In this document: in pieces, positions 24,591 to 38,039 of the stretch
Layout: every line of letters starts with the position of its first letter
How positions within the stretch are numbered: the stretch's first letter is position 1
NCBI RefSeq assembly: GCF_014529535.1
Contig: NW_023503376.1
Span: 5,715,716 to 5,779,715 of the forward strand
Length of the DNA stretch: 64,000 nt
Source: Bradysia coprophila
Taxonomy: Eukaryota; Arthropoda; Insecta; Diptera; Sciaridae
Direction of reading: 5' to 3'
Program-made: the position numbers and the translations under genes
Notes under the pieces: model-generated
Seen by the model: only the letters and a program-made list of their open reading frames with translations
Database searches by the model: none
Told to the model about the DNA's origin: nothing

Positions 24591-25026
24591 ATATCAGTCA
24601 AAAACACTCAAAAGAGTAAAAGTGGCGCAAGTCCCTGTGCATACTTCCAAAACAACTGATATCGCTGGAGGGACGCATTCTGCGCTTGTACGCAAAAGCT
24701 GTAACAGCAAAAATTTGACCAAAGAAATTCTAGAAACAAAATTTTACCAAAAAAATTTTGCGTCACAAGTGGTATATGTTGTACTTGTAAAGAACTTTTA
24801 AGAAATTTTTTAAAATAGGCAAGAATATGTCCTAATACGCCACTTTGTGACGCAAAATTTTTTTGGTAAAATTTTGTTTCTAGAATTTCTTAGGTCAAAT
24901 TTTTGCTGTTACAGTTTTTGCGTACAAGCGCAGAATGCGTCACCTCCAGCGATATCAGTTGTTTTGGAAGTATGCACGCACAGGGACTTGCGTCACTTTT
25001 ACTCTTTTGAGTGTTTTTGACTGATA
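24591..25026. repeat. Inverted repeat element, ~185-bp arms
   Basis: The left arm 24591-24772 matches 24840-25026 in inverse with few differences, for example ACACTCAAAAGAGTAAAAGT against ACTTTTACTCTTTTGAGTGT. The spacer is ~67 bp. Words such as GACGCAAGTCC and ACTGATATC recur at 28960-29340, which is a more decayed relative. Confidence 0.88.
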
Positions 25027-26151
25027 TACAATATATTACACACTTGTCACGAAGAAGTCGAGGCTTGCCGAAGCGAAAACGAGACAACAACATAGAGATG
25101 GAGTGTAATTTTTGAATTAAACTTCTAGTAAAGTAATTTTGACATCCGAACACCGCGCGTATGTGATAAAAGAATTTTCGTCTCGTCGCTTGATAACACG
25201 ATTTAATGGAAAGTATCGAAGTAATAATCTAGGAGCTATCGCGAATAGAATTTTTTGAGTGAATCATTTTATTGAAGACATAAGTAAGAAATCTTTTCAA
25301 ATAGCAGACAATGGGACTTACGATCGTTCGAAAATGTAAGGGTGTCTGCCACACAAAGAGAGAAAATATCACATTTTTGAAGTCAATTTTTCACAATCTC
25401 GCAGACGTAAAGTCAATGCCACGAATATTTCCTTACCCTGCCATCAACTTAATATCTCCTTTAACAGAATTTTAGGAAAGAAATCGTGCAAGTTCACCCT
25501 TTACGTTTAGTTGAAAAGTGAGTTGTTTTGGCACCGTGTGCCAGTTGCCCCGTTCCAACGTAAGATATAGTTCGCTTTGTTAATTCTGAAACTTTGTTTT
25601 GAATAAAATACCAGGAATGCTCATTTTATGAGAAAGCAGGTCAGTTTTATGATATTTTTGTAACAATCGCCAAAATTGATTCAGAAAGACAGTCAAGGGT
25701 TCTGACCCACCCAAAAGGTCGGACCTATTGCTAATATAGTACACGAAAAATCTCTACCTGGACGGCATATGTGAATGGATAAATCCCAGTTCACTTTCTC
25801 TAATCATCACATTAACTCGTTGTGATTCACCACATACTTTTCCAATCGTGAAACACGTCACCAACAACCAATCCATTAGTTCACACAATGTGTATGAGAC
25901 CGAGAGACCGAGACTCATTGCTTTCTAACTGTTTTTTATACATAAAATATGAATGTAACGAACCCTTTTTTTCTCTCCCCCAAATTAGATAAATGATAAT
26001 AAAAAAGGAATGGAAGAAAATGGGAAAATATGCCGAATTAACTAATTAATTTTCTGAAACATCTTCGTTTAAATAATGCAAGAAAAGGTGTGGTGTGTTT
26101 CCATCAGAACGCCTATTCGCAGCTCAACGTCCTTATATATTATATCCTATC
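25027..26151. other. Intergenic DNA, no gene seen
   Basis: AT-rich sequence with no supported gene or repeat structure. Confidence 0.5.
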
Positions 26152-26389
26152 CAGGGACTATTTTTGATTGATTGTTCGCGTATTTTCTTAGAATTTCCCA
26201 TAGTTTTAGTTTACTTTGTTTTCTCATGTTTTTGGAAAAATGTGGAAAAATGTTGGAAAAGTTGAAAAAATGAAGAAAAATTCAGGAAAATTCAAGAAAA
26301 TGTTTTGAATTTTTAATTGAATTTTCCCACATTATCTTAGAATTTCCCACATTTTCCTTTGTTTTTCATAGCCTGGAAAATAGTCCCTG
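26152..26389. mobile_element. hAT-like MITE, 238 bp
   Basis: Ends CAGGGACTATTTT and AAAATAGTCCCTG, with a perfect 8-bp target duplication ATCCTATC on both sides. The interior consists of degenerate GGAAAAATG/GGAAAATTCA repeats followed by their inverse, GAATTTCCCACATT. It shares ends with 35078-35970. Confidence 0.9.
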
Positions 26390-27555
26390 ATCCTATCTAT
26401 ACGTATACGCGGCAATAGAACACGAACCCGAATATAAGTTGCTTTTTTAGAACCGTAATGATTCGCAAGAATACATGAATTTGTCTTTCAATCGTATACG
26501 GATTTTAAAAGCGAATAAAATTTCGACAAATTCGAACTGTTTTGCTTCGTAACTCTTAATAAAAGGAGAAATTTATTAGAATTAACGAAGGTTGAGCTCA
26601 TATCCTACTTTCACATATTTTCCCAATTCGGTATTTTCTTTCATGAAAATTAGATGAAATTGAAATTTATCGCGCAGTTGTCCTGAATAATTGGAAAATC
26701 CAATTATGGCTTATACTGGATGTGTATTTTTTTCGGATTGGTATCATCGTTCCATATCTGGCAAAATTATGTACCCTACTTCAATTTAATTGTGAATTTG
26801 ATAGACGTAATCGTGATTCAATTTCAAATATCATTTTGCTTATTAGGACAAGAAAAAACATTGTGGAAAATGAAATTGTTGAATTTTCTTTTTAAATTTG
26901 AAATTTAGACAATCTAATTACTATGACTGAAGGTTGAGCGGTCGTCGTTCTTATAATTTTTATTTTTGGACATGACAAAGTTAACCGGAGTTACGCGTTG
27001 CCAAATGACGAGATGACAGTCGTATAAAAATATAATCAGTAAATCTGTTACTTCCTTAGTTTAAAGTATCGTATGCTGTTTAAAATTAATTAAGTCCACA
27101 TTTACCACAGCTTATTTAAGGTTCTGAAAGAACAGGTTAAAAGACATAAGACACTCACGAGGGCTGGTCACCCCTAATTTGTTTCATATTGTGTGAAAAG
27201 TCAACTTGACGAAAGAAATGTTTTTTGTCCAGTTGAAGTCGTCAAACTTTCTCAAACGTCAAATTTTAGACCCTGGACAATACTGCAAATCTTGCAGGCA
27301 CTCTTGCAGGCCTACTGGTATTGATGTCCACTGAAAAAAGCTCCATCTACTGAGATCTAGATGCGCTGTTTATATCAAAGGCAGACTAAGAACTTTGTGA
27401 CTGCACAAAGATCATGGCCCTACGTTAGTGAAGGGCCCTGACGCAAGTCCGTTCACACTGAAAAATTTGACAAAAAATTTTTTCCGCAGGAACATATATA
27501 CACGAACTTTTTGACTTTTCCCCCTTTGCTCCTACTACCCCCAATTTTTTTTTTC
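26390..27555. other. Intergenic DNA, no gene seen
   Basis: No coding region is supported. The last ~150 bases contain GACGCAAGTCC and AACATATATACACG, related to 23690-23770. Confidence 0.5.
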
Positions 27556-27779
27556 GTCCATACGAGTTCAACGAGCTATCACACGCCTCATAAGGTTAAA
27601 ATTTGGCCGAGATATTAAATTTCAAAACTTGGAAATTTGCAGAAATTTGTATGAAGAAATTCATTTTCATACATTTTGAAATTGATGAATTTTACCAACC
27701 TTTGTCACTCTGTCACTTTGTCACTCTGTTAACCGAAACTTTTGAATTTACCGGCGGATTTGGCTGAAATTTTCAGGGT

Positions 27780-28710
27780 ATGTTTTCTTAAAAGCTTATA
27801 ATTTCGGAGCTATGAGCGTGTTAAGCTATTGAGCTATGGAACCTATAACTCGGAAAATATGGCAGATATAAAGTTCTTTTAAAAGACAAATTTATAGAGT
27901 TTCAGATTTCATTCGACACGTGTTTCATGGTTTTCCTAAAAAGTCGTCTATTTGGGAGCTATGAGCGTTTTAAGTGCGAGCTATGTCAGCCATAACTCGG
28001 AAAATACTGCGGATAGAAAGTTCGTGTAAAAGACAAAGTTATAGAGTTTTAGATTCTAGTCGATGCGTGTTTCACGGTTTACCTAAAAAGTCGCTTATTT
28101 TGGAGATATGGGCGTTTTAAGTGCGAGCTATGTCTAGAGATGAGCGGGCCGCCCGAAATACATCGGCCCGACCCGGCCCGATCGGGTTCGGGTCCAGGTT
28201 TTGAAAATTCATTCGGGCCGGGTCGGGTCGGGCTTTGAAAACAAAAATTCGGGCCGGCCCGACTTAGAAATACAAATTTAAAGTAAGCCAATAAAAGCCT
28301 ATAAAGCATGAAACACTAACTTATTTTATTATTTTACTTCGCGTATAAGATTATTGCAAAGCTTTTATGCGTAGAAAATGATTTTTCATTAAATTTCTTA
28401 TAGTAAAAAAAAGTCGGGTCACGTCGGGCCGATGATTTTTTCGGGTCGGGTTGGGTCGGGCCGCGAAGAGAAAAGTCTCGGGTCGGGTCGGGCTCGGGTT
28501 CAAAAAATTGGATCGGGCCGGGTCGGGTCGGGTATTGAAAAAACGTCGACCCGCTCATCTCTAGCTATGTCAGCCATAACTCGGAAAATACAGCAGATGG
28601 AAACTTCGTGTAAAAGACAAAGTTATAGAGTTTTAGATTCTAGTCGATGCGTGTTTCATGGTTTTCTTAAAAAGTCGCTTATTTGGGAGCTATGAGCGTT
28701 TTAAGTGCCT
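27780..28710 (+). repeat. 147-bp tandem repeat, three units, third split by a hAT insertion
   Basis: Units contain CATAACTCGGAAAATA, AAAGTT(C/A)TAGAGTTT-like text and GGGAGCTATGAGCGTTTTAAG. The same point of the unit falls at 27851, 27998 and, after subtracting the insertion plus its 8-bp duplication, 147 bp further. Units two and three are closest to each other. Confidence 0.88.
28135..28563. mobile_element. hAT-like element, 429 bp, GC-rich ends
   Basis: Ends TAGAGATGAGCGGG and CCCGCTCATCTCTA, with a perfect 8-bp duplication GCTATGTC (28127-28134 and 28564-28571). Subterminal GGGTCGGGTCGGG-type repeats lie in inverted orientation on the two sides. The central ~170 bp is AT-rich and non-coding. 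It sits inside the 147-bp tandem repeat. Confidence 0.92.
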
Positions 28711-28838
28711 CAAATTTTCGATTTTGGTCAAATTTTCGATTTTGGTCAAATTTTCGATATTCGTGAATTTTTCGATTTTAGACTTTTCGATTTTCATCAA
28801 ATTTTTGAATTCCGTAAAATTTTCGATTTTCGTCAAAT
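28711..28838 (+). repeat. ~18-bp minisatellite
   Basis: About seven degenerate copies of TTTTCGATTTTGGTCAAA directly after the 147-bp repeat. One frame reads IFDFGQ repeats, which is compositional. Confidence 0.8.
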
Positions 28839-28959
28839 GAAAGCTGGAAGGTTGAGATCAAAGAGAAAGTTATACAGTTTTCTAAGAAGAATATTTTCGT
28901 TCAAACTGCATAGTATAATTGTCTATTATCTTCGACCCAATTCTAAAAAATCACAACTT

Positions 28960-29340
28960 ACAAAGGAGCTGATATCGCCCAAAACCCCTTGCAGTGGAGG
29001 TGTGACGCAAGTCCTGTTATCCACTTACAAAAGAACTGATATCGGTGTAGGTGACGCTTACAGATTCGACACGCAAAAAGGTATACGTCACAAATGGCAG
29101 CTGATGAGCAAAGTACGCGAAAGTTTTATCAACAAAAATCTTACCAGAAAATTTTTAGGAAGAAAATTATAATAAAAAAGTTTGCGTCACAAGTGGCAGA
29201 TGTTGAGGAAGGAAAATTTTTATAATTGTGAAATATATTCCTTTAATGAATGGAATTCAAACGGAAGAAAGCCGAATCATCTGCCACTTTTTGACGCAAA
29301 CTTTTTTGTTATAATTTTCTTCCTAAAATTTTTCCAAATA
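28960..29340. repeat. Decayed inverted repeat related to 24591-25026
   Basis: AAGAACTGATATCGGTGTAG, GACGCAAGTCC and a short hairpin are visible. The hairpin pairs 29153-29210 (TTTGCGTCACAAGTGGCAGAT) with 29278-29327 (ATCTGCCACTTTTTGACGCA). Confidence 0.65.
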
Positions 29341-32300
29341 ATTGGAAACTTTTAAAGAATCAAAAGTGCAACGGACTAAATTCACTAAGAGCAAGGAAAG
29401 CTACACGAATGAAAATGTTTTGTTATGTTGTCGATACACTACTACTCGAAAAATGTAAGCAGCCAGCCACACAAATGGAAGTAACAGAAGACTCAGTTAT
29501 TATACTGCTGAGTGCTGATATAGTGGTTTCTCACGACCTACATACAAAGAAAACAACATCCTTCCTATACCAAAACTTCAAGCTTTTAAACAAGTCTATT
29601 TAAATAAATATGCTGGTGATGATATGTACATGCACACATATATGTATAACATCCCAACATCCTTGAGCTGTCTGAGCTGTCTGTATAAATTTTATGTTTA
29701 AAAAAATGCTATACCTAGGACCAGTAATAATGAGCTGATTCTGCCAAACTTTACCAAATACGATTCTTATCGTTTATTAAACCCAATTCCCCTTTCATTA
29801 CGTAAGAAGGCTGGTCTAGGTATTATTTCAATAAATTTGTGTTCCATTGATTCCTTTGTTGTCGTTGATGATATTTTCTATTTTTAATTTTTCTTTCTTT
29901 TACTTTACACAACTTTCCTTTTATTTCTCATTAAATCATTGTTTCCTCGTTCTGCCATCAATTTCTTCCAATTTCTTCGAAATTTTCAATAAATTAATTT
30001 TCAATTTCGAAATTTCACTTTTTTTTTTCTTTTCCGTATTTCCGTTGTCTTCGTAGAATCCTTGGACGAAATTCACGGATATTGGACATTAACCGTGAGC
30101 ATTTGCCGTGAGGGCGACCAATTCGAGAAAATCTGCGTAATATCGATAAATATTTCTTTCGGATGATGTACAACTCCCTAAATATTTACAGCCCCAGTCC
30201 TCAGTCTGGAGTTGCAGAATTAATTTGCCAGTTAATGGAACATCATCTCGCCTTTGGGTATAAAAATCCGTATTGTATATTGAACCTAGTCAGAGTAATA
30301 TTATACCCCCGAACAGTTGATTCAGTACAGTATTGCTACAAAAAAACATTTTTTTTTCTATTTAATTTTGTATTTTGTTTGGAAGAGAAATGAACGAATT
30401 ATCATTTTTGTTCAATTTCATTTTATGTTAGCTAATACCCAGACCTATGCCAAATTCATTCCCTTTGACCATTTTTTTTCCGAAGGGATACATAGCTTCG
30501 TACAAAATTCATGAGTAAATCAATAAATGATTTTTTATGGCACATACGAAAAGAAATATTCGTTTGTGGTGAGTAGACTGTGCGTTGATGTTTGGTCGAT
30601 TAAATGGGAGTTACAATTTGTTGGTATTTGTCGGAAGATATGATTACAAACATCAACATCAAAAAGTTGCTGATAAAGCACCATTTTATCGATTCGGAGA
30701 ACTGTAACGAAGCCGAACCCTCGCCCGAACCCTATTCCCTGTGATGCATAAATTCCACACTAAATGAATTTACATGAATTTACCTAATAAACTACTCTTG
30801 AGTCGACGAATTATTACGGAAATACGTACCCATCATAGTCTGAGAGGTAAAATCTACTTTTTCGGTATCCCATAAATTCAGTATATAACTTTCATACGTA
30901 CATACGGATAAAAGGGGCCTATTATATGCAATGTAGGTTGAATGATAATTTCGGTAAATCCGATTTGTGAAAGGAAAAATTAGGTTGATTGGGCATTACA
31001 TTCTTGGATGAACATATCAAAAAAAAAAATATTTTCGAGCCATTTTTTCTCATTTGAATGTGCGACAAAAAATGTGTTATTACATATCGTAGTGCTCACG
31101 TCTTGATTTAAATTCACTGGGAACTACAACCGTAAATACGTTATTTATGTTAATTTGTGTGAAAAGCATGGAATAATTGAAGCGGAAAAAACCGAATCGA
31201 CCAGCAAACTGTTGCGGTTTGAGTATTTGAAAGGCTCACTTTTGATTGAAAAGGGTCGAATTCTAAAAAGGCACGTACTGCAGGTATATGCTTATCGTTA
31301 TGCCAAATTAACTTCCCCACAATAACTACTGATGGACTTGGCAACTAAAAGTGACGTGTGCCAGAATAGATAAATCTAGCTAGCAGAACACATTCTCTCA
31401 TTGATATTTAATGTAGGTGGAAATTATGTGTATAGGCGGAGCTCATAATGCCATAACTTTTGCGCTAGAGGTGCCCTACTGACTTATGAGTATCAACTTT
31501 TATGAGTGACTATTTTCCGGAAAACATTTTTCACATTTTCTGGAATTTTCTAAGTTTTTCCTGGATTTTCCCATATTTTTATTGATTTTTCCAAAAGATA
31601 ATTTAGGGAAAATTTGATAAAATGTGAGAAAATTCGGGAAAATGTGTGAACAATATATCTGATCACTGTTCAATCAATGATCAAAACAATTTTTAAATTG
31701 AATGAAATTGATGTTTGAACAGTTTTATAAAAAAAGTGCATTACAGAAGCATACCGTAGAACAATTTGGTGCTTAGAATAATGATTTACGTCAATTAAAA
31801 ATAATTTTCTAGAATTGCCTTGACTAATTTCAAAATACAAAAATTTCCACGACACTGTTCATGTTCACCTTTCAATAAAGAATTAATTTTTCATTCGTCA
31901 TGCGGCACTACAACGTGATTTGATTCAAATAACAAACATTTTTTGTGTGATTGTACAATACACTTAAATCACGTGAATCGTGGTGGATTTGGAATGTATT
32001 CTCATAAAAATCTGCTATTTGGATCGTTTCTTCATTGCTACACTAGCTCGGTTTCTCTACAAAGTAAGCTTATATCCTCATTCGATTCTCCTACCTAGCG
32101 TTCAAAGAAACACAACAAACATTTTTCGTCTCAGCCTAATGGAGACTGATATTCTTTATTACAAATTATTGTGCATATAATAACATCCATAAATATACCA
32201 TTTTTAACGATTCTTTCAATTGTCCTTGCCAGTCAGTCTCTCAATTCGTTGAAACTGAATCGATTAAGTAATTTGTGCATGTATTGTCCGTTTGACAAGT

Positions 32301-32599
32301 GGATCGCCAATGGTTTTCAGTGGGTTTTGATTTTTTTTTTGTCAAATTCAAGTTTCCCATAGGAAGGTTGGAAGGTTACGTAGGTTGCGTGGTGAAAAAG
32401 GACCTTGCACAAATTTAATACCTTGGACAGTATCTGATACTATAAAAATGCAAACATAAAAAAACTAAATTTCAAAACCCCCTGAAAACCCGTGCTTCCA
32501 TCTACGTAGTAAACACATACTTAGGCGAGCCAATATTAATCTATGTCTATATTAAACTGATTCAGCGCAATAAAATCCGAGTGGTATCATAGAAGTAAT
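29341..32599. other. Intergenic DNA; isolated exon-like signals only
   Basis: No gene is supported. Around 30058 a long pyrimidine tract ends CTTCGTAG and is followed by ~110 bases of open frame (SLDEIHGYWTLTVSICREG). Around 30190 a second acceptor-like site precedes another open stretch. Neither can be linked to a gene. About 31505-31660 is GGAAAATT-type filling like the inside of the small hAT elements, without clear ends. Confidence 0.4.
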
Positions 32600-32760
32600 T
32601 GACTTCCAGTCATCTGTTATCAACAGCAATGATTTATGCGACATAATATGGTTAATCATGACTGTATATAGCAACATTTGCCATAACTAATGAAGTAACA
32701 GACTTTGTTTCATCAAACATCAGACGACATCATGGAACGAAGGAGCTAACAGATTTAATG
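32600..32760 (+). repeat. E1 dispersed repeat copy
   Basis: CATCTGTTATCAACAGCAATGA, then AATGAAGTAACAGACTTTG and GGAGCTAACAGATTTAATG, all weakened versions of the E1 blocks. Confidence 0.55.
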
Positions 32761-33453
32761 ATTTATTCGCGTTATGTTCGCCGTTTGTATAACTTGAAAC
32801 TTAATATTTACATTAAGTGCACATTACACAAAAATTTAACTCGTTCCAGTTATAAAGTCTCGACAGCATAATATTAACACAGCACTGCATAAATACGATG
32901 TTAAAATAGCATTAAACACTTAAAATATGCGATGTAAATGTCTGAAAAGTAAAGTTATGTAAAATCGTTATAAAAATGAACGTTTATCCTTTACAGTGAG
33001 GCTATTATGGCAGTGATGGGCCGTAGTGGGAGAAAAACCAATCGTTAGAATATAATGTTTGGCTTTTTAAAATGCGCTGGAGGAAGGAAAACACAAAGTG
33101 GTAATGTCTCGATTTCAGGACGGTGTTCGGAAAATTTAAATAGAATTTCTCGGAACCCGTAGTCCGTCGTCACCTGCGGCCCTGCCTTTACTTTATCCCA
33201 TATTGAAGGGAATGTCGTGTTTAGACGTTATACTGTGTACGTGGAACATTCATGTTCACCCACCTTAACACGTTTTTAATTACTTTTTTTAGGAGTGACA
33301 TGAAAATATGAATAAGTTTTACGATTGAAGAATAATCATAAATTGTGAAATTCGAAGCTAGAAAGAAATGACATCCTACAAAAGCAACAATTTAAAATTA
33401 ATTTCATTCCAATTGCGAATGTTGTTGAGGGTGCTGAGCTTTATATTATACAC
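32761..33453. other. Intergenic DNA, no gene seen
   Basis: No supported features. Confidence 0.5.
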
Positions 33454-34213
33454 CAGGCATGAGCGCCGCCGAAAATAAGCCGCCGATGAAGCCGCCGCCT
33501 GCCATTTTTGAGCAAGCCGCGCCGCAGCCGAGCCGGTGCCAAAAACACGGCTCAAGCCGGCTTGAAACGGCTGGAAAATGAAATAAAGATTTCGAAAGGT
33601 GAATGGGTGAAATAATTTTGAAAACCGAGATTCCTGTTGATCCTAAGCAGCTCAAGTACTTTTTGAATTTTTTTTTCAAAATTAAGAAAATTTTGAAAAT
33701 TTTCTTGAATTTTCATGAATTTTCCAGAATGGTATATTACGTCCTCGCTTCTAAGTTTGTTGTTTTGGCAAGTATGACCTTTGCGGAACGAGCCGAAGGC
33801 GCCCAATCAGTTAATTCACAAATTTGAGAAAACTTTATCGATCTTTGCGAATTTTCTCGATTTTTTTTCTTTTCAATTTTTACTTGATTTTCGTGAGCTT
33901 TCGATTTCTTCTCGAAAACCATTTTCTTAATGAGTTAAATGAGTGTACTGGAGCATGATTTTCCATTTAGTTCAAGTTTTGAGGCAATAAAACTTGACGT
34001 GTTAGTGAACCTTAGACTTAGAGACTTGCTTGTAACAAGACCAGTTCCACTTGCACTTTGAACAAACTAATCTACCTACATTTTCGCTTTCCGTACAATT
34101 TCATTTTCCATGCCGAGCCGTTTTAAGCCGGCTCAAGCCGACTTTTTCGCCGCCGCCGAGAATTTTTTTCCGGCTAGCCGCCGCCGAGGTTTCTCCGTCG
34201 GCGCTCATGCCTG
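33454..34213. mobile_element. hAT-like element, 760 bp
   Basis: Ends CAGGCATGAGCGCCG and CGGCGCTCATGCCTG, with a perfect 8-bp duplication TTATACAC (33446-33453, 34214-34221). GC-rich subterminal GCCGCC/GCCGGCTT(C/G)A words occur on both sides in inverse orientation. The middle is AT-rich with AAATTTTGAAAATTTTC-like filling. It has no transposase frame. Confidence 0.92.
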
Positions 34214-34221
34214 TTATACAC

Positions 34222-35069
34222 GCAGAGTTGTTCTATGGATGGGAGTGAGGGATGATGACGATAAAATGGCAAATTGTATTTTTACAATCTATTTAAAAGA
34301 AAAACCTATTTTGGACTTTCTTTCAAATAAATTGTAAAACGTTTCATTTTGCCGAGAGAAATTATTTGCCACAAATTAAACATGAAAGTTGGAGAACAGA
34401 ACAAAACGAAATTAGAAATAATAATGAACATTTTCGCAGAAACAATGCTATGCCAAATGATTCAAAGCGGTTTTTTTCTGCGTAAGAAATAGAACACCAA
34501 CCCCAGTCCCTCTAATTATATAGGGCAACTTTACACCACTTCACTGTGTGGGTGTACACATGTATATATACCGACAACATAGCAAGGGAACTTAATCATA
34601 ATAATTTTTTTTAGTCAAGCTTATTAGCAAGCTTTCATAAAATGCGAGCATACAACGACTTACAATGAATTAAAATTCATTATTTCATATACCAATCTTC
34701 AAAGCATATCACCACAATTTCACATCTTGGCGTAAAATTATCTGCTCATAGCATGAATTACACATCTTTAAGTGACATAAACATTGAAGTGTATTCTAAA
34801 ACGCTGTAATATTGAGCGCTCTTTTTCAAGGAAAAAAAAGCTATCGTTTTAAACGAACATCTTCAATACAACACGACAGAAACATATATAACATTAAAAC
34901 GTGATTAACTTCCCAACAAAAGAGCCGGGTATACTCCTTTAAATTTTGCAGAATCTTTGATTGTTGACTTTCGGTGGAATGGTTTCTTTTTTCCACCCCG
35001 TAAAATTTTCAGTATCTTGGTGTATTTACCATTACACCACCGTGGGCCCGTCAAGTCTTTATATCTTCC
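34222..35069. other. Intergenic DNA, no gene seen
   Basis: Unique AT-rich sequence with no supported coding region. Confidence 0.5.
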
Positions 35070-35346
35070 GTTGTACACAGGGACTATTTTTGAAAAAAAA
35101 AAAAAACATTTGACACTCCAGGCCAATAATAAACGTGTTATAATTTCCATCAGCTGTTTTTCAGGTGGTCCAATGATACAAATGCATTGCGTTATACGTG
35201 TTTTTACAGTCTTACTCGCGCACTCTTCTGTAACCATTTCATCCGTATAGAGAGTTAACGAAGAGGTATTTCGGCCCAGATAAACACAACTGGCCATGAG
35301 AACAATGTCAAAATGAGATGTGAAAATTAGAACTTACAATTTCTAT

Positions 35347-35499
35347 CAACGCACTTCAAGCATGAGTGGTACTATTAATAGGGTACTATGAATTGTTAGT
35401 ATGTCGCACAACTGTAAAACACTGCATAAAAACCATTTCATACAATGGAACAAATAGAACTCTATTTGACAGCTGTCAACTTTTGCTTGAAGTGCGTTG
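35347..35499. mobile_element. MITE with 16-bp inverted ends, copy 1
   Basis: Starts CAACGCACTTCAAGCA and ends TGCTTGAAGTGCGTTG. A second copy lies at 56967-57104 with the same ends and interior (GTCGCAC(A/G)ACTG, AAAACACTG, CCATTTCAT). Nested in the 893-bp hAT-like element. Confidence 0.85.
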
Positions 35500-35677
35500 T
35501 TCCTATTTATTTTCATTCATAAATTTTTGACATTGTCCTCAAGGCCAGTTAAATTTAACTGATCTTTGATCTCCGGTAACAGTCTATAGAGACGAAAAAC
35601 AATGTGCTTGTATTAATAAACTGTTTAAATCGAGAGTGAGACCAGTTGAGTTGAGATCACTTTTGGTCAGCTTCCGC

Positions 35678-35764
35678 TGGAGGTGTAGCTGTCAAGTAAA
35701 ACAAAACAAAATTGAAATTGACAATGGAATGTTTACAACAACACCTTTGACAGCTACACCTGCA
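35678..35764. repeat. Short hairpin element
   Basis: TGGAGGTGTAGCTGTCAA pairs with TTGACAGCTACACCTGCA across ~50 bp. It lies within the same hAT-like element. Confidence 0.75.
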
Positions 35765-35978
35765 GCAAGTTTTAACTGGTCAGTTTACCACTAACTCATG
35801 CTTTTATTTCGCTCTTTAAACAGACTATAAAATTGCATCACGTTTATGTTTGGCCTCGAGTGCACCAAATTTTTCGAAATTTTCCCAAAAAAAACTGTAT
35901 GGAAAAATCCAGGAAAATGTGAGGAAATTCAAGAAAATATGGGAAAATATTTCACCAAAAATAGTCCCTGGTTGTACG

Positions 35979-38039
35979 AGAAATAACTGAAGATGTGAAA
36001 ACATAAAACGGCTAATTAACTTGCCTTATGGCAAAATTAAAGAGATCGAAAAATTGAAATATTTAACTGCCTCGTTCGGTGTGGATTGAATTTGGTTAAA
36101 GAATATCGTACAATTTGGTAACTATATACACCATACCTAAACTGCGTACCATTACAATGATGGAAAGAGATGAATTTTTGCTTATCATCGTCCTTTTATT
36201 AAAATTTGCACAGCATGCCAATGTCGCTACTATGTCCAATAATGGAACGTGTCATGAGTTTTTCGGTGATGTGTCATTCCCCAAATGTCTTGAAATCGAA
36301 TTTTAAATACCGAAGTGTCACACCCAGGTTTGCCTAAATTGAATCCGTCTCCATATGATTTTCCAACAATCCGAACACATTCCCCGACGGTCCCTAATTG
36401 GACTCATGATGTGACCTATTGCCATACAGTTTCAATGATTACTTCATTGCTACGGGACCAATTTACCTTTTGCATCCTGTTTTCCGATTTCCATATGGAA
36501 ATTTCCCATCATTTCGATTCGCTACATGTATCTTTGTACTGTTCCCGCAACGAAATTCTATTACGCTACCCAAATCATACTCAATCCAACATAAGGTATA
36601 GGAAATGGAAATGTCGTCAGTTGATATGGAAATTTATTATTTTCTGCTATTTCCCATTTTCGCACCAACACCGAAATCAATAAACCGGCGAGTGTAAATA
36701 TTTTTTTTATTCGCTTTGAATGAATGAATGTATTTTTATGGATCCTATTTTATGGAGTAAAAATACTTTCTTTTTTATTTCTCCTCCCTTCAGACTGATG
36801 AGATGAGTGTGTGTGTATACGGTTTGAACATTTTGTCGGTGTCACTCACTTATTGGAAATGAAGATGGATCAAATTGTTTCGATTTTTGGCATTATTGTT
36901 GAGGTTGATCTTCCCTTGCAGAAATGAAAAACCCACCCAGTGTGTCTACACATTTATATAACTGAACCGAAGGCGAAAAAAATAAGATAATTAAATTTCC
37001 ACGCTGTTTACGGTGCTGAAAATAATCTCCGAAGAAAATTCGCTAGAAGTATAACGAAGAAGATAGGTCGAGCGTAACGTATTCGAATCGTTCATCTTTT
37101 AGTAGGTAAGTGAGATATAAGAAGATTATAGCGATGAAACACGTGTAGAGAATAGAAATACTCTTCAAAAATGTAATAAAAAGTATGAGATTGAATTAAT
37201 CTACTTTTAACTGTTTAGAATCCTAAAATAATTTTTTTTATTTATTTGCAAATCTTTATTAGACTGTGTGGCAACGGTTCAAATAAAATTTCGGAATAAA
37301 ATAAGTCAGAAGGATAATTTATCTGTTCGTTAGACAAAAATCGTTTGGCCAGACACATTCATTCGAAACCGGAACAGGACGATTTATAAACTGTATTTAC
37401 CCGTTCATGCGAAACTTTACGGAAGGAGATGATGTTCGGTTGCATTTAAGTTAGTCCTAATGATGTCCATTCGAAATTTTTTACTTTGCTGTGTATGTAA
37501 ATTTACGACTTATGTTTTGTCAGCAGAACCGTTCTTTTTTTTGTGAAATAAAATTTTCTCAGAGTTTGATATCAAATTTTATTTTGTAACTTGACAATGT
37601 TCGTATTCATTATTCGCTATCCGCACAAAAGAAGAAAATCCTTGGCAAATAGTAGATTGTGTCATGAGAAATGGATTTCCAAATCTCGTAGAGCTTGTAT
37701 AACGAGGCGAAGCGACTCATCTTACAAAATGCACTTATATCACGAGCTGATGATACGTTTTTTGCAATATGCCTGTACGATCTAGACCATTTAGTTCTAG
37801 AAGTGTATCACTCCGCGCGGTAGACCTCAATGCTCAATGAGACGAAAAACGTTCCTTGAAACCACCAAAAAACTGATGAGTTTTCACTTTACAATTTTCG
37901 GGAATTGTAAAGATGAACTTAAAAGCTCTTAAAAGTAGCAGAACGAAACGGGGTACTTTTAGGAATGACGTGACCTTGACTATTTGTTTTTCAATTGACC
38001 TTGACCTAAAGCGAACGATTTGTTTTTTATTGTGTTTTT
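35979..38039. other. Intergenic DNA with one possible small ORF
   Basis: Apart from the candidate at 36157-36306, no gene is supported. The block CGTAGAGCTTGTATAACGAGGCGAAGC near 37687 carries the GAGGCGAAGC motif seen in hairpin loops elsewhere. Confidence 0.4.
36157..36306 (+). CDS. Possible small secreted peptide (unrecognised)
   Basis: A 49-codon frame starting MMERDEFLLIIVLLLKFAQ. It has an acidic start, then a hydrophobic stretch and a plausible signal-peptidase region (HANVA), followed by a ~25-residue tail with two cysteines. A start two codons earlier or a spliced continuation is equally possible. No homologue is recognised and no transcription signals are clear. It could be a chance ORF or a signal exon of a longer gene. 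Confidence 0.25.
   Translation: MMERDEFLLIIVLLLKFAQHANVATMSNNGTCHEFFGDVSFPKCLEIEF

Larger units (their letters stand above)
35078..35970. mobile_element. hAT-like element, 893 bp, with nested insertions
   Basis: Ends CAGGGACTATTTTTG and CAAAAATAGTCCCTG. The flanks GTTGTACA and GTTGTACG give an 8-bp duplication with one mismatch. The ends are those of the 238-bp element at 26152. The extra length comes from other repeats inside, including 35347-35499 and the hairpin 35678-35764. Confidence 0.88.
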